A stretch of DNA of 64,000 nucleotides from Pogostemon cablin (Eukaryota > Streptophyta > Magnoliopsida > Lamiales > Lamiaceae), in contig CM042962.1 in NCBI GenBank assembly GCA_023678885.1, forward strand, positions 26,364,336 through 26,428,335, given 5' to 3'. Positions within the stretch are counted from its first letter, which is position 1. Every line of letters begins with the position of its first letter. Shown here piece after piece: positions 59,501 to 64,000 of this stretch. Under the pieces are notes generated by a model. That model worked only from the letters and a program-made list of their open reading frames with translations, was not told where the DNA came from and ran no database searches. The translations under genes were made by a program, and so were the position numbers.

Positions 59501-61853
59501 TGTTTTACAATTTTTTTTCAGAAAATTAATTGTAAAAAAACCGACATTAATCTCCCTTCTGAATAACAATTCACAATCACGTCTTTCAGACTTTTCAACA
59601 AAAAAAAAATTATTGTGGAATAAAAATAAAATTATCAACAAATTGTACCTTTGTCTTTTAAGACCCATCAGTTTCAGCATTCCCATTGATAGATATGTAA
59701 CGACTCTCCCCACAGGATACAATACTACAGAAAGCCATGCCACAGGCCTGACCTAAAGGCAACAGAAAAGGAGTCCATCAATAAGTTTCTTAAGAAGAAA
59801 TAAATAGATCCATTTCTCAACCAAGTACAAGCTCAACTTACCACAAATCTAGCAACTTCTGTGGGATTATGAACAGCTATGCTTTTTGGAGTTATTTCAG
59901 TAAGGAGCAGAATAGCAACCTGGTTTTTTTGGCAGTTTCAGACATCTCATGCACTAGGAATAAAACAACACACAGTGGCAATGTAGCTGTATATAAAAAG
60001 CTCCAGATTATTAACAGACAGTACACCTAATACCACTGACGTAAAGAAACATAGGTAGAGTGGCATTAGAGAAGACTGTTCTTATCTCAGATAAGACTCT
60101 TTGCTAAACTATTATCAACGTGAAACTACAAGACGTAAATAGATATTATTCATACTTATAAGGTCCTTTGAATAAACATAAAGTATAGTATTACCAGGCT
60201 TAACTTCGTATTTCCAAATGATTTTGGAATTTCAAGTGGAATCATTTCATATTAGCATCAAGATTCACGACACATATCTCCTCCAACATAATTAAGAAAG
60301 AATCCTTATCTCCTTCCAAAGGTAATGAAGAATACAGAAAAACAATAAAATTAATTGAGAAAACAAGAGTATTATGAATATGATTCACATATTTCAGAAT
60401 GTTTTGTTAAATGAAATACTCCATATACCTTTAGAAACCTAAATGCTCTACAATTGAAGATTTAAAAAATATAAGCATCAAATAATATAAATTTGTAGAG
60501 CTACAACACACTTGACCATATTTCTGGTAAAAAGGGAAAAGCAAAATAACAGAGTTCAAATCATAAATTAAATACAGGCTACTGTACGATAAAACACAAA
60601 AAGAAACTCTAAACATACAGTCATAACTCCAGTAGCTGCACTGACACCAGCTTGACCAAATATTGCAGTTGCAGCATCAGTGACTAACGCTGTAGCACCA
60701 ATATTCACCACTCTGGGTACATAAAATTATCTACAATAAGAAAACATGTTTACTTTCTAAAGAAGAAGATAGCGGCTACTGAATTCAACAAGAAGAGCAG
60801 TACGTAGTTCCAATAAGGATTGTCGTCAGGAATCTGGTAACATCATTCCGTAGCATTTTAAAAACACCATTTTCGGATTCTTTGTCAGCCAATTCGCGTA
60901 CCTGCATTCATAACATCACATCATTAATTGCAAATTAAGTACTTTTAGGAGGAAAGAATCGATGCAAAACTAATGAGATTTCCACAAAAACAAAGAAAAA
61001 GTTGTTTTAGCAGGTCTTAAATCTTATAATTCCTAACAGAATGCAGTATGATTGAATAACCAAGCAAGTCATGTGCACAACAACTACATTATATCCATAA
61101 ATTCACTAAAATGCTTCCATCAGATCACAAAAACTCAAGCCACTGTCTTGAGACTTAGGCAGTGCCAAAATATAAATAGCACAAAGCAATTCCATAGTTA
61201 GAAGTAATTCTAATTCACAATATCACTCCTCTTTAAATTAATCTATTCATATACAGATTTACAAATATCCAATCATATATCCTAATTACCTTCCAAGGCC
61301 AAAGTGTAGTAATGGAGGTCTCAGCCATGGAGAAAAAAGCGGAGAGCCCTAACAAGGCAGCAAGAACCAAACCCTGCTCTTTGAACACTATCAAAACCTG
61401 CAAAACCTTAGGCCATGAGCTCTTCACAGCCAACAAACTCCGCTCCCAAAACCCATATCCCGCACTCACAACCCCCTCCACCGCCAATGCTCTCCTGCAA
61501 CTCAACACTACAAGCACTCCAACGGCCACCGCGGCAATACTCAACCCTCTCCTCAACAAAACATCCCCAAAATTAATGGTCATTCCTGGATTGTCAATAT
61601 CACCATTGACGCAAAAAGTGGGTTTAACAGAGGGTAACGGAAAAGAGCTTCTTCTATTCGAGTTAAACAAAACAAATGAGCAGTTGTGCGGCGGCGAACA
61701 ACACGTGTAGCAGCGTAGCTTCTTCGGAGCGAATTTGGGGGATAAATTGATTACGGGATTGCGGAAAACAACGAATGAAGGGCTGGAGCCGCAAATGAAA
61801 GAAGAGCGATTCAAGAATGGGTAATCAGCAGGCGGCGCCGCCGCCGTGTCCAT
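56527..61853 (-). CDS. Chloroplast DUF21/CBS/CorC-type membrane protein
   Basis: This belongs to the CNNM/CorC family, linked to Mg2+ transport; the plant chloroplast branch is like Arabidopsis At1g55930/At3g13070 (CBSDUFCH). Exons (minus): 61853-61290, 60901-60804, 60712-60619, 59919-59842, 59752-59649, 59304-59223, 58939-58800, 58730-58652, 58547-58484, 58295-58204, 58056-57991, 57601-57485, 57241-57062, 56775-56527. All introns are GT-AG and the frame stays open for about 668 aa. Transit-peptide-like N-terminus (about 1-90), membrane DUF21 region (about 105-330, with LSAFFSMAETSITTLWPW and LLLTEITPKSIAVHNP), CBS pair (about 353-487, VREVMTPLIDVVAIDA, EYGGTVGIVTLEDVVEE), and a CorC-type C-domain (about 495-600, VSGFVCEAFGYIPR). 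ATG 61853 is the first in frame. The last exon also has a GTAAGT donor, so the C-terminus may differ. Confidence 0.88.
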
Positions 61854-62180
61854 GAAAAAATTGAATGAGGACAAGAAATCAAAAGATAGGAAGAATTTGT
61901 GGTGGATTGAGGGGGAGGAGAAGAATCTAGCTAGTGTTTTTTGCGGAGTTTGAAGAGGTGAAACAATCTAGCAGCGGAGAAGAACATGGTGGTTTGTTGT
62001 TGGCCAGAGCTTCCAGTGGCAGCTCTTTGGATTTCGCTCTCTCTGCTCCACGGGAGAGTAGCACTCCGGCAAATTGTTCACTTTAATTACGGATATACTC
62101 TCAGCAAATTGTTCACTTTAATTACGGATATACCCCTGAGAGGAAGTATGCTTTGCTTTGAAGTGATCATTAAAAACCTG
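61854..62180 (-). promoter_or_regulatory. Promoter/5' UTR region of the DUF21/CBS gene
   Basis: No ORF is supported. A 36-bp unit (GCAAATTGTTCACTTTAATT..) is tandemly duplicated at about 62069-62134. Confidence 0.45.
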
Positions 62181-62415
62181 TCATGAAATTAATGGTGTAC
62201 CCCACCATTAGGGGCCCCACCGCCCCTGCCCTGGGGATTGGTGGAAGAGGTAAATCGCAGGATGTGCCTCAAGTGGCTTATAGAGAGGGTTCACTGTTAA
62301 ACTTGTGCTTGCAAGGGGCCAAATCCATGCCAAAGGCAGGATTCGAACCCCCACCCTGCAGCAACCAAGCTCAGCTGGAAGGTCTTTCCACCCTCCCCTC
62401 TACCACTTGAGCCAT
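62180..62415 (-). mobile_element. tRNA-derived SINE
   Basis: Read on the minus strand from 62415, an A-box-like GGCTCAAGTGGTAGAGGGG (plus 62396-62414) is followed about 65 bp later by a B box GGTTCGAATCC (plus 62339-62349). This is the internal Pol III promoter of a tRNA-like head. The tail runs to about 62180 and ends near CATGACAGGTTTTT. It does not fold as a tRNA beyond the boxes. TSDs were not found. Confidence 0.7.
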
Positions 62416-62695
62416 TCATATAGTATACTAATAAACGGAGTAATGAAGTCATGGGTTCAAGAAAGAAATTGTACTGGTTTTCCTAAAATGGCATTGCTTA
62501 TTAGATTTGATTTCCCCAGATGGCATCAAGCCCTTGAATAAATTAGGGCTCATAACTCTTCCGAATGACATTCTAAACTCAATGTTTCCCCATTCTTCTT
62601 ACTGCTAATCAATTCGTGAGACATTCCCTGTCATCCTCAACCACTTTCATACTTAGTCGACCCTTAAAAAATATGAAAAAAATACATTAAAAATG
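62416..62695. other. Intergenic DNA
   Basis: I see no gene or repeat. Confidence 0.5.
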
Positions 62696-62990
62696 TGGAA
62701 AAAAAATTGTGCAAAAACAAAAAGTGCAAAGTAAAATGTGCAAAAAGAAATAATAATAATGCTCCAAGCAAATTGTGCAAAACAAAATGGGCAAAAACAA
62801 AATTGTGCAAAACAAAATGTGCAAAAATAAAATATGCAAAAAAAAATATTCCAAGCAAATTGTGCAAACAAAATGTGCAAAAACAAATTGTGCAAAAAAA
62901 TTTCGCCGGACCGCCGCCTGACCTCCACTGCCGGCTGCCGGACCTCACTGGAACATTTTAAAATGTGCAAAAATAAATTGTGCAAACACA
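62696..62990. repeat. GTGCAAAA-unit degenerate tandem repeat
   Basis: The unit AAATTGTGCAAAAACAAAAT recurs irregularly, with two copies of GCTCCAAGCAAATTGTGC-like sequence and a short GC-rich insert (62902-62950). Confidence 0.85.
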
Positions 62991-63177
62991 TATGGGTATT
63001 TATGGTATCACAATCATAATTGTGTAGTTATGAGTATTAGTGCTTTGATTGATGTAGTTTATAGCAATTATGCATTATTTTATGTATCCAATAGTAAGTG
63101 ACCCTTAAATAATTTGTCTGGTATGAATTATATTTCACGTAAATTCTTTTTATTTAAATATTATAATAAGAAAATTA
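62991..63177. other. Spacer
   Basis: AT-rich, nothing recognised. Confidence 0.4.
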
Positions 63178-63378
63178 TACTGCTCCCTCTATCCCAAAGT
63201 CCCCATTTTAATTGGACGTTTCATCCATAAATTTTCATTTTCCCCTTTTAGTAAAAAGGTCCAACATATGGCCCACTATTCTCTACTAATACAATTATTC
63301 ACTACATATAAAATAATAATACTCCTTAATTCACGTGATAAAAGCAAATGGGGGCTTTTGCCCGGGACGAAAAGAGTT
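63178..63378. mobile_element. Stowaway-type MITE, decayed
   Basis: Left TGCTCCCTCTATCCCAAAGT, right reverse-complemented AACTCTTTTCGTCCCGGGCA, with the inner CCCCATTT matching on both sides. Confidence 0.65.
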
Positions 63379-64000
63379 TTTTTTTTATTTTAAACCTTAA
63401 ACTCTATTTATTTAAAAATTATAACGATAATTATATTATTAAATATTCTAAACCTTGAAAAATAAATATTGAACTTTAGAATATAAGTATAACTAACTAT
63501 ACGCAAGTATTTATCAATAAAAATTATACTATTATGTGTGATAATAAGTAGGTAGAAATGATAAATTTGAAATTAAAATGTGTTTTAAAATAATTTTTTC
63601 TTAAAGAAGCCAAGAATGTTACAGGATTGTCAAATAAGAATGTACGAAGTTGGAGAAAAGAAATATTACGAGTAATAATTATGTCAGATCGTACATTGTT
63701 GTCAATTATTATCAATTAGATTAAGAACATTTAGGTGAGATACTGTCATGCCAAACTATTTTACATTTTCTAAAAATTTTGGTCTCTTTTTAACATATAG
63801 CACAAGATGTTTAAGAGTATGATATTTTATTTTAATAAATATTCATTGAAAAGATATGTTGAAATATATATATGAAGATTATTAATGTTTAACTAAAAGA
63901 ATTATTTATGCATAAATTTTTATATTAAAGGGTATAAAATTGGATTTGGGCGCACGAACCTAAATCAATGTGCTCAGACGCATGCAAGACTTAATCATTT
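63379..64000. other. AT-rich intergenic DNA
   Basis: I see no gene or element. Confidence 0.5.

Noticed and set aside
61312..61710. 132-aa plus-strand ORF
   Set aside because: It is antisense to the first exon of the DUF21/CBS gene, which has clear family motifs.
62339..62414. A tRNA gene on the minus strand
   Set aside because: A and B boxes are present, but the arms do not pair as a tRNA and the unit continues into a long tail; it fits a SINE.
62653..62991. Cys/Phe-rich minus-strand ORFs
   Set aside because: They are produced by the GTGCAAAA repeat read backwards.

Overview
This window is nuclear DNA from a flowering plant, most likely a eudicot. It is AT-rich, its genes are intron-bearing with ordinary plant splice sites, it contains plastid-derived psbD/psbC DNA as pseudogenes, and it is dense in plant transposons (Athila-type and Copia LTR elements, Helitron, hAT, Mutator, Stowaway MITEs, a SINE). 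The species cannot be fixed from the sequence alone. A run of 500 N (35254-35753) marks an assembly gap.

Layout. 1-12012 is an old organelle-DNA insertion (probable mitochondrial-like sequence, then plastid psbD running into psbC). It is split inside psbD by a solo LTR (2041-2266 plus 10166-11141, imperfect 5-bp TSD). That LTR is itself split by an Athila-like gag-only retrotransposon (2267-10160, perfect 5-bp TSD GGACT). 12203-18038 is a probable non-autonomous Helitron. 18636-19615 is a hAT-type element just upstream of the first host gene.

Five host genes are supported. (1) A plastid mTERF protein, very likely MTERF9 (19914-22317, +, 5 exons, 519 aa). (2) A CCCH zinc finger + LOTUS + RRM RNA-binding protein (31072-33540, -, 7 exons, 533 aa). 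(3) An armadillo-repeat protein with one coding exon (46077-47474, +, 465 aa). (4) A small HMA-fold protein (48239-48694, -, 3 exons, 77 aa) lacking metal-binding cysteines. (5) A chloroplast DUF21/CBS/CorC-type membrane protein (56527-61853, -, 14 exons, about 668 aa). I rebuilt the split genes from splice sites, frame continuity and family motifs. They are unrelated neighbours and form no pathway or cluster.

Between the genes lie nested elements with visible target-site duplications: hAT inside hAT (24330-25475 / 25007-25367), Stowaway inside Stowaway-like MITE (43275-43593 / 43427-43502), a hAT and a Stowaway next to or within an antisense LTR relic (about 40250-42790), a foldback MITE with a 10-bp TSD (36566-36921), and a Mutator-type element (51843-53045, 9-bp TSD) carrying a broken copy of a chloroplast dicarboxylate-transporter gene (Pack-MULE). 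A decayed MULE transposase lies beside it (about 50090-51260) and a Copia pol relic follows (53163-53720). Long (TA)n tracts, GC-rich minisatellites and short tandem duplications fill much of the rest.

I found no clear new biological system. The best leads are the Pack-MULE gene capture, the three-layer nest in organelle DNA, the dense TTCGACC/GGTCGAA arrays in the gag-only retrotransposon, and the Helitron with serial terminal hairpins.
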